From: Paenibacillus tundrae
Lineage (GTDB): Bacteria > Bacillota > Bacilli > Paenibacillales > Paenibacillaceae
Direction: 5' to 3'
Assembly (NCBI RefSeq): GCF_030812775.1
Contig: NZ_JAUSTI010000025.1
Location: 1 to 60,255, forward strand
Length of the DNA stretch: 60,255 nucleotides
The notes beneath the pieces are model-generated. The model had not been told where the DNA came from, made no database searches, and was given only the letters and a program-made list of their open reading frames with translations. Of this stretch, positions 7,983 to 16,848 are shown in pieces. The translations under genes were made by a program, and so were the position numbers. Each line of letters opens with the position of its first letter. Position 1 is the stretch's first letter.

Positions 7983-9269
7983 TTATTTTTTGAGGTTGTA
8001 GAATCCTTTAAGACCATTGTATTGAGCCAGTTCACCCAGTTGATCCTCAATGCGGAGCAATTGGTTATACTTCGCGATACGGTCTGTACGGGAAGGAGCA
8101 CCTGTTTTGATTTGTCCAGCGTTAGTTGCAACCGCGATGTCAGCGATTGTGCTATCTTCGGACTCACCGGAACGGTGGGAGATAACAGCAGTGTATCCTG
8201 CACGTTTAGCCATTTCGATTGCATCGAATGTTTCAGTCAATGTACCGATTTGGTTTACTTTGATCAGGATGGAGTTACCAATACCTTGCTCGATACCTCT
8301 ACCCAGACGCTCTGTGTTTGTTACGAACAAGTCGTCACCAACGAGCTGTACTTTGTCTCCCAATTTTTCAGTGAGCAATTTCCAACCATCCCAGTCATCT
8401 TCGGACATACCGTCTTCAATTGTGATGATTGGGTATTTCTCAACCCATGAAGCCAGAAGGTCAACATACTCAGCGGAAGTGTAAGATTTACCTTCGCCAG
8501 CAAGTGTATATTTACCATCTTTGTAGAACTCAGTGGAAGCTACGTCCATACCCAAGAATACGTCAACGCCTGGTTTGTAACCAGCTTTTTCGATCGCTTC
8601 GATGATTGTAGTGATTGCTTCTTCGTTAGAACCAAGGTTTGGTGCGAAACCACCTTCGTCACCTACTGCTGTGTTCAAGCCTTTGGAGCTCAATACAGAT
8701 TTCAGGTTGTGGAAGATTTCTGCGCCTACGCGAAGAGCTTCTTTGAAGCTTGGTGCGCCAACAGGAAGAACCATGAACTCTTGAACGTCGATGTTGTTGT
8801 CAGCGTGCTCACCACCGTTGATGATGTTCATCATTGGTACTGGAAGAGCTTTAGCGTTGAATCCGCCGAGGTAAACGTAAAGTGGCAAGTCCAAAGCGTC
8901 AGCAGCAGCGCGAGCTACAGCCATAGATACTGCCAAGATTGCGTTTGCGCCCAATTTACCTTTGTTTGGCGTACCATCCAAAGTGATCATCAATTTGTCG
9001 ATACCCAGTTGATCCAATGCGTCCATACCGATTACTTCTGGAGCGATTGTTTCGTTTACGTTTTTAACAGCTTGCAGAACACCTTTACCGAGGTAACGGG
9101 ATTTGTCACCATCGCGAAGCTCAACAGCTTCGTGGGCACCAGTGGATGCACCAGATGGAACGATTGCGCGTCCGATTGCGCCGGACTCCAGGTATACTTC
9201 AACTTCTACTGTAGGGTTACCGCGGGAGTCGAGGACTTCGCGAGCGTACACGTCAGAAATAATAGTCAT
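7983..9269 (-). CDS. eno: Enolase
   Basis: A 428-residue cytoplasmic enzyme that dehydrates 2-phosphoglycerate to phosphoenolpyruvate. Visible family marks: ARE-VLDSRGNPTVEVEV at the N-terminus, the GASTGAHEA loop, VGDEGGFAPN with the catalytic Glu, the metal ligands in MDVAS, ITIEDGM and GDDLFVTN, the catalytic Lys in ILIKVNQIGT, and the C-terminal SHRSGESEDSTIADIAV. AAAGGAGA precedes the ATG. It is the last gene of the operon, separated from gpmI by a 238-bp gap, so part of its expression may be separate. Confidence 0.98.
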   Translation of the reverse strand: MTIISDVYAREVLDSRGNPTVEVEVYLESGAIGRAIVPSGASTGAHEAVELRDGDKSRYLGKGVLQAVKNVNETIAPEVIGMDALDQLGIDKLMITLDGTPNKGKLGANAILAVSMAVARAAADALDLPLYVYLGGFNAKALPVPMMNIINGGEHADNNIDVQEFMVLPVGAPSFKEALRVGAEIFHNLKSVLSSKGLNTAVGDEGGFAPNLGSNEEAITTIIEAIEKAGYKPGVDVFLGMDVASTEFYKDGKYTLAGEGKSYTSAEYVDLLASWVEKYPIITIEDGMSEDDWDGWKLLTEKLGDKVQLVGDDLFVTNTERLGRGIEQGIGNSILIKVNQIGTLTETFDAIEMAKRAGYTAVISHRSGESEDSTIADIAVATNAGQIKTGAPSRTDRIAKYNQLLRIEDQLGELAQYNGLKGFYNLKK

Positions 9270-9507
9270 GAGTGATAATCTCCTTTAAATTTGGAATTTT
9301 ATTTAATACGTTCAGAACAATTGGTTTCACCAAAACACTCCGCGTGCAGTACCATCTTTCGATCGCTGTTATCCCCTGATTTCTTCGAACTTATCGTCAT
9401 AAGTTGAAATCATGTGATAAAGGCGAACGCTTCGCTTCTGCAGATTGGTTCTGCCCGCTCCGTTAAAGTGTAACTCCAGTCTTATTCAAAAACCTATTAA
9501 GATTAAA
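9270..9507. other. Long gap between gpmI and eno with inverted repeats
   Basis: This 238-bp stretch contains several short dyads on the minus strand (CAGA-ACCAA-TCTG and AAGCGAA-GCG-TTCGCCT). No open frame with a ribosome site is present. It could host a promoter or processing site for eno. Confidence 0.4.
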
Positions 9508-11052
9508 TTATTTACGGGTAGCGATGACAGATGTTCCTGTCATTTCTTCCGGTTTTGGCAATTGCATCAGGTCAAGGATTGTTGGCGCGATATCAGCCAA
9601 AATTCCGCCTTCACGCAATGTTACATTAGGGTCAGTAACGATAAATGGAACTGGGTTCGTTGTATGTGCAGTGAACGGACGCCCTTGCTCATCGAATACC
9701 ATATCCGCGTTACCATGATCCGCAGTAATCAGCACAACGCCGCCTTTTGCGAGAACTGCGTCGACAACACGTCCCATGCACTCGTCTGTTACTTCAACCG
9801 CTTTGATTGTTGGCTCCAGCATGCCGGAGTGTCCAACCATATCAGGGTTAGCGAAGTTCAGAATGATTGCATCGTGTTTGTCTGCTTCAATCTCGCGTAC
9901 ACATGCGTCTGCCACTTCATAAGCGCTCATCTCTGGTTGCAAGTCATATGTTGCAACTTTTGGTGAGTTAATCAGTACGCGAGTTTCGCCTGGAAGCTCA
10001 ACATCACGTCCGCCGCTGAAGAAGAACGTTACGTGCGGGTATTTCTCTGTTTCTGCAATACGCAGTTGTTTTTTGTTGTTCTGTACCAGAACCTCACCCA
10101 GTGTATTGTCGAGGTTCTTCGGCGAGTACGCCACATAACCTTCAACCGTCTCACTGAACAGAGTTAGGCACACAAAGTGCAAGCCTTCTGGGAACTTCGG
10201 CCCACGATCGAAACCGCGAAAGTCTTGGTTCGTGAATACTTGTGACAACTGAATTGCACGGTCAGGACGGAAGTTAAGGAAGATAACGGAATCGCCGCTT
10301 TCTACCAAACCTACCGGCTCACCATCCGCTTTGACGATAACCGTTGGTTCAACGAATTCATCAAATACGGATTTCTCATACGATTCTTCAACCGCTTTGA
10401 GTGGATCAGTGTATTTAGGGCCATCTCCATAAACGATAGCGCGGTATGATTTCTCAACTCGCTCCCAACGTTTGTCACGGTCCATCGCATAATAGCGACC
10501 TTGTACCGTAGCGATCTGTCCTACACCAACCTCTTCAATTTTCGCGATCAGTTTTTGCATGAAGTCTTTACCACTGTCCGGCATAACATCACGGCCATCC
10601 AAGAAGGCATGAATATACACATCATTCATTTCTTCTTTTTTGGCGAGATCCAGCATAGCGAACAAGTGGTCGATGTGACTATGTACGCCACCATCAGACA
10701 ACAAGCCGTAGAGATGAAGCTTTTTACCGTTTTGTTTCGCTTCGCGTACAGCTTTAACGAGCGTTTCGTTATCGAAAAACTCACCATCGCGAATCGATTT
10801 GGAAATACGGGTCAAATCCTGGTAAACGATCCGGCCAGCACCAATGTTAAGGTGACCAACCTCAGAGTTCCCCATTTGCCCTTCTGGCAAACCTACAGCC
10901 TCACCGCAAGCAGTGAGTGTTGTGTGTGGGAATTGGCTCATAAAACGGTCATAGTTCGGTTTTTTGGCTTGCGCTACCGCGTTGCCTTCCACCGTATTAC
11001 GAAGACCGAAGCCATCCATGATGATCAGTGCTACAGGTTTTGGAGCTGTCAT
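9508..11052 (-). CDS. gpmI: 2,3-bisphosphoglycerate-independent phosphoglycerate mutase
   Basis: A 514-residue alkaline-phosphatase-superfamily enzyme that interconverts 3- and 2-phosphoglycerate with two Mn ions; in spore formers its pH and Mn sensitivity matters for 3-PGA storage. Seen: metal-binding DGFGLRN near the start, the nucleophile Ser in MGNSEVGHLNIGAGR, substrate loops around YYAMDRDKRWER, and the second metal site NPDMVGHSG with ITADHGNAD. The ATG at 11052 lies one base after the tpiA stop (TAA-G-ATG), behind a GAGGGGG site, indicating translational coupling. The open frame reading further upstream overlaps tpiA and is not used. Confidence 0.97.
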   Translation of the reverse strand: MTAPKPVALIIMDGFGLRNTVEGNAVAQAKKPNYDRFMSQFPHTTLTACGEAVGLPEGQMGNSEVGHLNIGAGRIVYQDLTRISKSIRDGEFFDNETLVKAVREAKQNGKKLHLYGLLSDGGVHSHIDHLFAMLDLAKKEEMNDVYIHAFLDGRDVMPDSGKDFMQKLIAKIEEVGVGQIATVQGRYYAMDRDKRWERVEKSYRAIVYGDGPKYTDPLKAVEESYEKSVFDEFVEPTVIVKADGEPVGLVESGDSVIFLNFRPDRAIQLSQVFTNQDFRGFDRGPKFPEGLHFVCLTLFSETVEGYVAYSPKNLDNTLGEVLVQNNKKQLRIAETEKYPHVTFFFSGGRDVELPGETRVLINSPKVATYDLQPEMSAYEVADACVREIEADKHDAIILNFANPDMVGHSGMLEPTIKAVEVTDECMGRVVDAVLAKGGVVLITADHGNADMVFDEQGRPFTAHTTNPVPFIVTDPNVTLREGGILADIAPTILDLMQLPKPEEMTGTSVIATRK

Positions 11053-11053
11053 C

Positions 11054-11806
11054 TTACTTCGCCCCCTCAACAAGCGCGATGAACGAAGCCGGCTGCAAGC
11101 TAGCACCGCCAACAAGTGCGCCGTCGATGTCGCTTTGTCCGAGGTATTCAGTTACGTTCTCAGGTTTAACGCTGCCGCCGTATTGAATACGAACTGCATC
11201 AGCAACCTGCTCGTTGTACAGATCTTTCACCAATGTACGGATGTAAGCAATAACTTCATTCGCATCTTGGGAAGTGGAAGATTTGCCTGTTCCAATCGCC
11301 CAGATTGGCTCATAAGCAATAACGACTTGTGCTGCTTGCTCTGCGGACAGACCTTCAAAAGCAGCTACCGTTTGCACTTTGCATACGTCTTTGGTTTTGT
11401 CAGCTTCACGCTCTTCAAGTGTTTCACCGAGGCAGAAGATTGGAGTCAATCCATGACGGAATGTTGCATGCAGCTTTTTATTAACAGTCTCATCGGTTTC
11501 CGCAAAATATTGACGGCGCTCCGAGTGACCAATGATTACATAATCCACACCAAGATCCTTCAGCATAACGCCGCTGATTTCACCTGTGAAAGCACCATTA
11601 TCCTCAAAGTGAAGATTTTGGGCACCAATTTTGATGTTTGTACCTTTAACTGCTTCTACCAATGTTGGCAGATTTGTAAATGGTGCGCAGATTACAGTTT
11701 CCACGCCTTCTACTTCCGCTTTTCCTTTAACTTCCTGAATGAAGTCATTAGATTCGGAAACAGTTTTGAACATTTTCCAGTTACCTGCAATAATCGGTGT
11801 TCTCAT
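11054..11806 (-). CDS. tpiA: Triose-phosphate isomerase
   Basis: A 250-residue TIM-barrel enzyme interconverting dihydroxyacetone phosphate and glyceraldehyde 3-phosphate. The N-terminal GNWKM holds the catalytic Lys, IIGHSERRQ the electrophilic His, AYEPIWAIGTG the catalytic Glu and flexible loop 6, and YGGSVKPEN plus GALVGGASL the phosphate-binding loops. The ATG at 11806 follows AAGGAG at 9 bases. It lies 33 bp behind pgk and 1 bp before gpmI in the glycolytic operon. Confidence 0.98.
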   Translation of the reverse strand: MRTPIIAGNWKMFKTVSESNDFIQEVKGKAEVEGVETVICAPFTNLPTLVEAVKGTNIKIGAQNLHFEDNGAFTGEISGVMLKDLGVDYVIIGHSERRQYFAETDETVNKKLHATFRHGLTPIFCLGETLEEREADKTKDVCKVQTVAAFEGLSAEQAAQVVIAYEPIWAIGTGKSSTSQDANEVIAYIRTLVKDLYNEQVADAVRIQYGGSVKPENVTEYLGQSDIDGALVGGASLQPASFIALVEGAK

Positions 11807-11839
11807 GGTTTTCAACTCCTTCATGCTATAGCTTAAATC

Positions 11840-13021
11840 TTATTTGTCGTTCAATGCAACTACGCCTGGAAGCACTTTGCCTTCCATGAATTCGAGGGAT
11901 GCACCGCCACCAGTGGAGATGTGATCCATTTTGTCAGCCAATTTGAACTTCTCAGCTGCTGCTGCGGAGTCACCACCACCAATTACTGTGTAAGCATCAG
12001 TTGTTGCGCAAGCTTCCGCCACTGCACGAGTACCGTGGGAGAATGGCTCAATTTCGAATACGCCCATTGGTCCGTTCCATACAACGAGTTTGGAGTTTTT
12101 AACAACGTCAGCATAAATCTCACGTGTTTTAGGACCGATGTCGATCCCTTCCCAATCTGCAGGAATGTCGCCAACTTCAACGATCTTCGTGTTTGCATTC
12201 GCACTGAAATCATCGGAAATTACGATATCCACTGGCAGGTAGAAGTTCTTGCCCAATTTCTTCGCTTTTTCAATGAAGCCCAGAGCAACATCCAATTTGG
12301 ACTCATCCAACAGGGATTGACCTACTTCATGACCTTGAGCCTTCATGAACGTGTAGGACAGACCTCCACCGATGATTACGTTGTCTGCAATGTTCAACAG
12401 GTTGTCGATCACATCGATTTTGTCTTTAACTTTGGAACCACCGATGATTGCTGTGAAAGGACGCTCAGGGTTGGAGATTGCTTTACCCAACACTTCAAGC
12501 TCTTTTTCCATCAACAAACCAGATACAGCTGGCAGCAAGTGAGCGATACCTTCTGTTGAAGCATGTGCTCTGTGTGCTGCACCAAACGCATCGTTAACGA
12601 AAACGTCAGCCAGTTCAGCAAATTGTTTTGCGAGTTCTGGATCGTTTTTCTCTTCGCCTGCGTGGAAACGAACATTTTCAAGCAACAATACGTCACCGTT
12701 GTTCAATTCAGCGATTTGAGCTTTAACCGTTTCGCCAACGGAATCGTCAGCTTTAACAACTGTTTTACCAAGCAATTCAGACAAACGCTCTGCTGCTGGA
12801 GTCAAACGCAAGGATTCAACCACTTCGCCGTTAGGACGACCCATGTGGCTTGCCAAAATGACTTTGGCACCTTTTTCGATCAAGAAATTGATCGTAGGCA
12901 GCGTTGCACGAATACGCTTGTCATCTGTAATTTTACCATCTTCGAGCGGCACATTAAAATCTACACGTACAAAAGCCCGTTTTCCTGTCAATTCGATATC
13001 ACGTACACTTTTTTTGTTCAT
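11840..13021 (-). CDS. pgk: Phosphoglycerate kinase
   Basis: A 393-residue two-domain cytoplasmic enzyme transferring phosphate from 1,3-bisphosphoglycerate to ADP. Visible: RVDFNVPLEDG and SHMGRPNG (substrate-binding N domain), ENVRFHAGEEKNDP, IIGGSKVKDKIDV and the C-terminal GGGDSAAAAEKF nucleotide-binding loop. ATG at 13021 behind GGAGGAAAT. The gene is separated from gapA by 150 bp holding a strong perfect hairpin. Confidence 0.98.
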   Translation of the reverse strand: MNKKSVRDIELTGKRAFVRVDFNVPLEDGKITDDKRIRATLPTINFLIEKGAKVILASHMGRPNGEVVESLRLTPAAERLSELLGKTVVKADDSVGETVKAQIAELNNGDVLLLENVRFHAGEEKNDPELAKQFAELADVFVNDAFGAAHRAHASTEGIAHLLPAVSGLLMEKELEVLGKAISNPERPFTAIIGGSKVKDKIDVIDNLLNIADNVIIGGGLSYTFMKAQGHEVGQSLLDESKLDVALGFIEKAKKLGKNFYLPVDIVISDDFSANANTKIVEVGDIPADWEGIDIGPKTREIYADVVKNSKLVVWNGPMGVFEIEPFSHGTRAVAEACATTDAYTVIGGGDSAAAAEKFKLADKMDHISTGGGASLEFMEGKVLPGVVALNDK

Positions 13022-13123
13022 CTGTATTTCCTCCGCACCCATGTATTTTGTGGACCAATGAAGAGCGAAAAACCCTTGTCAATCCTGGTGTTTTTGAGAA
13101 ATTTGCAAAAGGTTGATATATAA

Positions 13124-13156
13124 AGAGCGGAAACAATACAACTCTGTTTCCGCTCT
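13124..13156 (-). terminator. Strong hairpin between gapA and pgk
   Basis: AGAGCGGAAACA and its exact complement form a 12-bp perfect stem with a 9-nt loop, 15 bp behind the gapA stop. On the minus strand it is followed by TTATATA rather than a pure T-run. It is likely a partial terminator or 3' stabiliser that raises gapA over pgk expression; which of the two cannot be told from sequence. Confidence 0.7.
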
Positions 13157-13171
13157 ATGTTATTGCAGATA

Positions 13172-14179
13172 TTACTTAATCATTTTTGCAAAGTGCTCCA
13201 AAGTGCGAACCAATTGTGCAGTGTAGGACATTTCATTGTCATACCAAGCTACAGTTTTAACCAATTGTTGGTCGCCAACAGTCAGAACTTTAGTTTGAGT
13301 TGCATCAAACAGGGATCCGAAAGTGATACCTTGGATATCGGAAGATACGATTTCGTCTTCAGTGTATCCGAAAGTTTGTGGATCGGAAGCTTCTTTCATT
13401 ACTGCGTTAACTTCTTCAGCAGTAACTTTTTTACCCAATACAGTTACAAGCTCAGTCAGGGAACCAGTAGCTACTGGTACACGTTGAGCTGCACCGTCCA
13501 ATTTACCTTGCAGTTCAGGGATAACCAAACCGATTGCTTTAGCAGCACCAGTTGTGTTAGGGATGATGTTTTCAGCCGCTGCGCGAGCACGACGGAAGTC
13601 ACCTTTAGGGTGTGGAGCATCCAATGTGTTTTGGTCGCCAGTGTAAGCGTGAATTGTAGTCATCAAACCTTGAACGATTCCGAATTTGTCTTGCAACGTT
13701 TTTGCCATAGGTGCCAGGCAGTTCGTTGTGCAAGATGCGCCGGAGATTACAGTTTCAGTACCGTCGAGGATTTCATGGTTTACGTTGTAAACGATGGTTT
13801 TCATGTCGCCAGTAGCTGGTGCGGAGATAACAACTTTCTTAGCTCCACCTTTCAAGTGTTTCTCAGCAGCTTCTTTCGTTGTGAAGAAACCAGTACATTC
13901 CAGAACGATATCTACACCGAGGTCTCCCCAAGGAAGTTCTTCTGGGTTACGGTTAGCCAATACTTTAACTTCTTTGCCGTTCACTTTGAAGAAGCCATCA
14001 TGTACTTCAACATCGCCATCGAAGCGACCTTGAGTTGTATCATATTTAAGCAAATGAGCCAGCATTTTAGCATCAGTCAAGTCGTTGATTGCTACAACTT
14101 CAATGCCCTCTACATTTTGAATACGACGGAATGCCAAGCGACCAATACGTCCAAAACCGTTAATACCTACTTTAATCAT
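13172..14179 (-). CDS. gapA: Glyceraldehyde-3-phosphate dehydrogenase
   Basis: A 335-residue enzyme that oxidises glyceraldehyde 3-phosphate with phosphate. The Rossmann start GINGFGRIGR is followed by IND at 31-33, the acidic residue favouring NAD over NADP, which fits the glycolytic (GapA) and not the gluconeogenic (GapB) type. The catalytic Cys is in SCTTNCLAP. GGGAGGAA precedes the ATG. Its position right behind cggR supports the assignment. Confidence 0.97.
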   Translation of the reverse strand: MIKVGINGFGRIGRLAFRRIQNVEGIEVVAINDLTDAKMLAHLLKYDTTQGRFDGDVEVHDGFFKVNGKEVKVLANRNPEELPWGDLGVDIVLECTGFFTTKEAAEKHLKGGAKKVVISAPATGDMKTIVYNVNHEILDGTETVISGASCTTNCLAPMAKTLQDKFGIVQGLMTTIHAYTGDQNTLDAPHPKGDFRRARAAAENIIPNTTGAAKAIGLVIPELQGKLDGAAQRVPVATGSLTELVTVLGKKVTAEEVNAVMKEASDPQTFGYTEDEIVSSDIQGITFGSLFDATQTKVLTVGDQQLVKTVAWYDNEMSYTAQLVRTLEHFAKMIK

Positions 14180-14289
14180 GAGTAAGTTCCTCCCAAGTTT
14201 TGATTGATTTTTTTATGAAGCTATATATTCAAGACAGACCGTGAAGTCCGTCAAGACAACAAATTTGAAGTGTTCTAGAAAATAAACTC

Positions 14290-15315
14290 TTATTCCAGTT
14301 CGGCAACGATGACTTTGGCAGCAGCCTCATCAATAATCAATATATCTTCCTGGCCGAATCTAAGCACCGAGTGAATGGCAGCTGCTTTGCTTTTGCCACC
14401 CGCAATCCCGATCACTACATCGGTTCGTTCGATATCTTGAAGTCGCATACCGAGTGTAAGCATGGTGTGAACCACGTTACCCTGATCATTAAAGTAATAA
14501 CCGAATGATTCCGATACGGCTCCTTGCTCCTGAAGTTCTTCCACGATCTCTGTAGCAAGTTTACGTCGCCGTGCCATCTCCACAGCATCACCGATTCCGT
14601 GAATAACGATGCGCGATTGTCTAATCAGCTGCAGAATCTCCTGGACACCCGGATCTTGAACAAGGGATTCATAGGCATGGTCACTAAGCAAATCCGGTAC
14701 ATGCAGGAGTTTGTATTGTGCTCCTACCCGTTTTGCCATCGTGGATGCGATCGTATTGGCCTGAATTTCGAGGCTCTCTCCTAGTCCACCGCGTGCAGGG
14801 ACGAACCAGACACCTTTGAGTGGTGTTGGCGGATTAAGCTGCTCTGCAACTTCAGCCGTTGTTGAACCGCCAGTTACGGCAACAACGTCGTTATCATTCA
14901 TAATATTGCCGAGAGCCTTGGCTCCGGCCTTGCCCAGTTCCCGTTTGGCAAATGGAGATACGTCCGAATCGCCAGGAACAACGACTACCTTTTGCAGACC
15001 GTAGGCTTGCTTGATGCGCTCTTCCAGTTCGGACAATCCGAACAGCTCTTTGGCGACAGGCTCTAACTGCTGCAGCAAATCATGACCTGCCTCGCTGATC
15101 TTCATTCCTGTACTGTCAATTTCGATAAGTCCCTGAGCCTTTAATAGATCGGTCTCAGCCCTCAGAACCCGCTCGGTCATCTGCATGGAATTAGCTAACG
15201 TTCTTCGTCCAATCACATCCGATAACATGATCTGGTGTAGAATCGTATACCTCTTCTTCAAGACATCCATGAGATCAGGCAGAAGCTGCTTCTGCACTTC
15301 TAAAATCTTTCGCAT
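14290..15315 (-). CDS. cggR: Central glycolytic genes regulator CggR (SorC family repressor)
   Basis: A 341-residue repressor with an N-terminal helix-turn-helix (about 20-70, around IGRRTLANSMQMTERVLRAE) and a C-terminal sugar-phosphate-binding SorC domain; in Bacillus fructose-1,6-bisphosphate releases it from DNA. It is the first gene of the operon cggR-gapA-pgk-tpiA-gpmI-eno. The ATG at 15315 has CGGGAG at 8 bases; an in-frame GTG three codons earlier overlaps that site. Its own promoter and a likely CggR operator lie upstream, so it is autoregulated. Confidence 0.95.
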   Translation of the reverse strand: MRKILEVQKQLLPDLMDVLKKRYTILHQIMLSDVIGRRTLANSMQMTERVLRAETDLLKAQGLIEIDSTGMKISEAGHDLLQQLEPVAKELFGLSELEERIKQAYGLQKVVVVPGDSDVSPFAKRELGKAGAKALGNIMNDNDVVAVTGGSTTAEVAEQLNPPTPLKGVWFVPARGGLGESLEIQANTIASTMAKRVGAQYKLLHVPDLLSDHAYESLVQDPGVQEILQLIRQSRIVIHGIGDAVEMARRRKLATEIVEELQEQGAVSESFGYYFNDQGNVVHTMLTLGMRLQDIERTDVVIGIAGGKSKAAAIHSVLRFGQEDILIIDEAAAKVIVAELE

Positions 15316-15359
15316 GCTTTCCACTCCCGCAAGCTTCTCGTTCCAAGCTCTCTTTCATG

Positions 15360-15395
15360 GCCTCAAAATGTCCCGGGTTAACTTTTTAAGTCCCA
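15360..15395 (-). promoter_or_regulatory. Putative CggR operator
   Basis: On the minus strand TGGGAC (15395-15390) and CGGGAC (15375-15370) form a direct repeat 20 bp apart, as in the B. subtilis operator, where each box is followed after 6 bp by TGTC. Here those half-sites are AGTT and AGGC, so they are degenerate. It lies between the promoter and the cggR start. Confidence 0.65.
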
Positions 15396-15400
15396 CGTCT

Positions 15401-15429
15401 ATTCTACCTAAAACTGACGCGACATGCAA
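15401..15429 (-). promoter_or_regulatory. Sigma-A promoter of the cggR operon
   Basis: On the minus strand TTGCAT (15429-15424), 17-bp spacer, TAGAAT (15406-15401). The operator follows immediately downstream. Confidence 0.8.
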
Positions 15430-15691
15430 GTGTTTCAAACGCCCCATTTCATAACCTTTCTCTAAGCTTGTACGCGCTTATTTTCACAATCTTGAACTTC
15501 TAGTAGGTGTTGAATCTGTTTCACACTATATATAGAAGAAAGTCTACATTCTTATCTACATATGGCTTCATTCCTACCTTGCTCAACATGTGCAAAACCT
15601 CTTATAGCATGTACTTAAATGCATTCTTTATCCACATATCTTCATCATGATCATTTTCGCTCTATTCCAAACTACGAGGCTGATCATTTGC

Positions 15692-15720
15692 TTGCATTTC
15701 GACCACGCTTAAGATATAAT
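15692..15720 (+). promoter_or_regulatory. Sigma-A promoter for tRNA-Arg
   Basis: TTGCAT (15692-15697), 17-bp spacer and a perfect TATAAT (15715-15720), about 78 bp before the tRNA. The rest of the 15430-15690 interval shows nothing recognisable. Confidence 0.75.
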
Positions 15721-15797
15721 CATTAATGCTGTCACATATTTGAAGCTCATTTGTGTGCAAGCGCCCGTGCTACAAAAGAGTAGCCAACAATTCATGT

Positions 15798-15872
15798 GCG
15801 CCCGTGGTCCAATGGATATGACGTAGGCCTCCGAAGCCTGAGATCCAAGTTCGATTCTTGGCGGGCGCGCCA
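15798..15872 (+). tRNA. tRNA-Arg (CCG)
   Basis: Acceptor stem GCGCCCG with CGGGCGC, discriminator G and an encoded CCA. The anticodon loop CTCCGAA gives anticodon CCG. GTTCGATTC is the T-loop. Confidence 0.95.
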
Positions 15873-15907
15873 TTCTTTTATCGTAGTACATAACCCTTTT
15901 AACCAAT

Positions 15908-15932
15908 GAAACCGTAAAGGTTTCTTTTTTTT
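15908..15932 (+). terminator. tRNA-Arg terminator
   Basis: GAAACC, loop GTAAA, GGTTTC, then eight T. Confidence 0.8.
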
Positions 15933-15941
15933 CAAAGTTAG

Positions 15942-15981
15942 TTTGACTTTCTTTGACTTTTTGTTTGGAATTGTTTATGAT
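15942..15981 (+). promoter_or_regulatory. clpP promoter with CtsR box over the -35
   Basis: TTGACT (15953-15958), 17-bp spacer, TATGAT (15976-15981). The direct repeat TTTGACT-TTC-TTTGACT (15942-15958) is the complement of the CtsR heptad repeat AGTCAAA-GAA-AGTCAAA and covers the -35 box, so CtsR would block polymerase until heat or misfolding stress inactivates it. Confidence 0.85.
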
Positions 15982-16051
15982 GTGGGTAATACGGTAACAG
16001 TTTAAATATAAACACCAATTTAACATTTACATTTCCGAGGAGGTTTTTCAC

Positions 16052-16648
16052 GTGAGTTATATTCCAATGGTCGTTGAACAGAGCAACCGCGGTGAGCGGG
16101 CCTATGACATCTATTCCAGATTGCTGAAGGATCGTATCATCTTCCTTGGCAGCGACGTGAATGACGTTGTGGCGAATGCCATTATGGCACAGATGTTATT
16201 CTTGGCTGCAGAAGATCCAGAGAAAGACATTCACTTATACATCAACAGCCCAGGCGGATCCATCACAGCCGGTATGGCCATTTACGATACAATGCAATTC
16301 ATCAAACCGGATGTATCTACCATCTGTGTAGGTATGGCAGCTTCTATGGGCGCTTTCTTGCTCAATGCAGGCGCTAAAGGTAAACGTTTTGCATTGCCTA
16401 ACAGTGAGATCATGATTCACCAACCACTTGGTGGAGCACAAGGTCAAGCTACAGACATCGAAATCCGTGCTCGTCGCATTCTGAAAATGCGTGACACATT
16501 GAACCGCATCATCTCCGAGCGCACAGGTCAACCACTGGAGCGTATCGAGAAAGATACAGATCGTGACTACTTCATGAGTGCTGCTGAAGCTGCCGATTAC
16601 GGTATCATTGATAAAGTTATCGAAAGAGTAGGTTCACAAGGCGTATAA
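16052..16648 (+). CDS. clpP: ATP-dependent Clp protease proteolytic subunit ClpP
   Basis: A 198-residue serine protease forming the tetradecameric chamber used with ClpX, ClpC and ClpE; it degrades misfolded and SsrA-tagged proteins, a direct link to the tmRNA gene of this window. The catalytic triad S98 (GMAASMGA), H123 (MIHQPLGG) and D172 (DRDYFMS) is complete. Translation starts at GTG 16052 behind GAGGAGG. It has its own CtsR-controlled promoter and a strong terminator. Confidence 0.98.
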   Translation: MSYIPMVVEQSNRGERAYDIYSRLLKDRIIFLGSDVNDVVANAIMAQMLFLAAEDPEKDIHLYINSPGGSITAGMAIYDTMQFIKPDVSTICVGMAASMGAFLLNAGAKGKRFALPNSEIMIHQPLGGAQGQATDIEIRARRILKMRDTLNRIISERTGQPLERIEKDTDRDYFMSAAEAADYGIIDKVIERVGSQGV

Positions 16649-16712
16649 TTGCAGAACTCACCTATAAAGTCATGAGTTGAAGTCTTCTTGGCTTCTAATT
16701 ATGAACTAGTAA

Positions 16713-16749
16713 AATCCCACCATTCTATGAATGGTGGGATTTTTTTTTT
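16713..16749 (+). terminator. clpP terminator
   Basis: AATCCCACCATT, loop CTATG, AATGGTGGGATT (perfect 12-bp stem) and a run of nine T. Confidence 0.92.
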
Positions 16750-16848
16750 GGTTTTATGATGATGGCAATTGCAACTGCGCGTCGTTTAAACTTCTGTTCT
16801 ATACGTGATAAATCCGAAATTATTGAACATATAATAACGATCCTATTC

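Noticed and set aside
7851..14185. Long + strand open frames opposite eno, gpmI, tpiA, pgk and gapA
   Set aside because: They are antisense shadows caused by strong codon bias of highly expressed genes; Cys/Phe/Ser-rich translations and no ribosome sites.
15709..16026. Minus-strand open frame over tRNA-Arg and the clpP promoter
   Set aside because: It crosses the tRNA, its terminator and the CtsR box; no coding character.
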